Origin: an uncultured Collinsella sp.
GTDB lineage: Bacteria > Actinomycetota > Coriobacteriia > Coriobacteriales > Coriobacteriaceae
Length of the DNA stretch: 6,059 nucleotides
Reading direction: 5' to 3'
NCBI GenBank assembly: GCA_902482185.1
Contig: CABSZR010000094.1
Coordinates: 1 to 6,059, forward strand
Of this stretch, positions 5,698-6,059 are shown piece by piece. Positions within the stretch are counted from its first letter, which is position 1. Every line of letters begins with the position of its first letter. The position numbers were made by a program, and so were the translations under genes. Below the pieces are notes generated by a model. That model was not told where the DNA came from, searched no databases, and saw only the letters and a program-made list of their open reading frames with translations.

Positions 5698-5927
5698 GTG
5701 GGCAAAAAACATCAAATATGAGTACTGTTACCTTTTTAGTAGCAGCGATTTGGGGCATTTTAGAGGCTTTTAGACATAGCAGCCAGTCAGGCGAGCTGAC
5801 GTATTTCCACAAATGTTCAATAAAATGGGCCCCTAACGAGAGATAATCTCATTAGGAGCCCATTATTTAGTGCAAATATATGTCACTATAATGGCAACAG
5901 TACTCATATTTGGCATTTTTTGCCCAC
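5698..5927. mobile_element. MITE-like element with 35-bp terminal inverted repeats (230 bp)
   Basis: The left arm (5698-5732) starts GTGGGCAAAAAA and contains CAAATATGAGTACTGTT. The right arm (5893-5927) is its reverse complement at 31 of 35 positions, the differences being three adjacent bases and one near the inner end. The interior is AT-rich and has no credible coding region. It holds a GTCAG/CTGAC hairpin (5786-5800) and a long central hairpin (5824-5864). Long inverted ends, small size and no gene fit a non-autonomous element mobilised in trans. No target duplication is obvious (AAATAGCT on the left, TGCCCCCT on the right), so the true ends may differ by a few bases. I do not recognise the parent transposon family. 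Confidence 0.7.
5824..5864. terminator. Long hairpin in the MITE-like element, possible bidirectional terminator
   Basis: AATGGGCCCCTAA (5824-5836) pairs with TTAGGAGCCCATT (5852-5864) at 12 of 13 positions, the exception being a C/A mismatch or G-U wobble depending on strand. An inner GAGA/TCTC stem (5840-5843 with 5847-5850) caps it. The flanks are TTATTT on one strand and TTTTATT on the other, giving short U-rich tails both ways; neither is a clean T-run. Confidence 0.5.
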
Positions 5928-5983
5928 TGCCCCCTGTGTGGGGATCCGTAACGGAAAGATAGACCCATTTCAAAGCATAAAAA

Positions 5984-6028
5984 TGGGATAGATTTTCCGC
6001 CAACAGTCGCCGGAGAAAATCCATCCCA
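5984..6028 (-). terminator. Intrinsic terminator for a minus-strand gene beyond the right edge
   Basis: TGGGATAGATTTTC (5984-5997) pairs with GAAAATCCATCCCA (6015-6028) at 13 of 14 positions around a 17-base loop. Read on the minus strand the stem is followed by TTTTTATG, a usable U-tract. Read on the plus strand the tail is AAAAATC, so the minus direction is favoured. A competing small hairpin, CCCATTT/AAATGGG (5964-5970 with 5981-5987), shares the distal arm. Confidence 0.7.
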
Positions 6029-6032
6029 AAAA

Positions 6033-6059
6033 TCAGAGCGCGCTAGAACGTTCCGCCGC
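6033..6059 (-). CDS. Possible last eight codons of a minus-strand gene
   Basis: Read in from the right edge on the minus strand, one frame gives A-A-E-R-S-S-A-L and then TGA at 6035-6033, five bases before the terminator stem. The only support is this placement directly ahead of an intrinsic terminator; eight codons carry no family signal. Confidence 0.2.
   Translation of the reverse strand, partial: AAERSSAL

Noticed and set aside
5555..5812. 85-codon minus-strand open frame
   Set aside because: It spans the left arm of the MITE-like element and the repeat-bearing intergenic stretch, with no motif and no ribosome binding site that I can see.

Overview
The window looks like a chromosomal segment of a GC-rich, gut-type actinobacterium, probably a Coriobacteriia member such as Collinsella. 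That placement is an inference from codon use, an FMN riboswitch feeding an ECF riboflavin transporter, and the load of IS21/IS110-type elements; no marker gene fixes it. All intact genes are on the minus strand.

Region 1 (1-2112) is a riboflavin-uptake operon read right to left. A candidate promoter (2085-2112) leads into a well-conserved FMN riboswitch (about 1890-2079). This is followed by a RibU-type ECF substrate-binding membrane protein (1291-1881). Overlapping it by 4 bases (ATGA) is a large ECF ATPase with two ABC cassettes in one chain (1-1294), which leaves the window at the left edge. The P1 stem of the riboswitch can be extended into the ribU Shine-Dalgarno sequence, suggesting direct translational shut-off by FMN.

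Region 2 (2113-5697) is a nest of insertion sequences. A complete IS21-family element (2683-4938, ends TGTTAGCG...CGCTAACA, istA and istB, four ~22-bp iterons at each end) sits between the 5' heads of two different IS110-family transposase genes that point at it from both sides. The left head keeps 26 codons; the right head keeps about 170 codons with its RuvC-like D-E-D-D residues. The heads are not two halves of one gene and no target duplication flanks the IS21, so the junction records a rearrangement as well as an insertion. The right IS110 head retains a strongly folded 5' leader (5452-5545) that is a candidate bridge-RNA remnant and also buries the transposase ribosome binding site.

Region 3 (5698-6059) is AT-rich and non-coding. 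It holds a 230-bp MITE-like element (5698-5927) with 35-bp terminal inverted repeats (31/35 identical) and a central long hairpin. After it comes an intrinsic terminator for a minus-strand gene lying beyond the right edge.

I found no new multi-gene system. The points most worth following are the folded IS110 leader, the chimeric IS21/IS110 junction, the MITE-like repeat and the riboswitch architecture.
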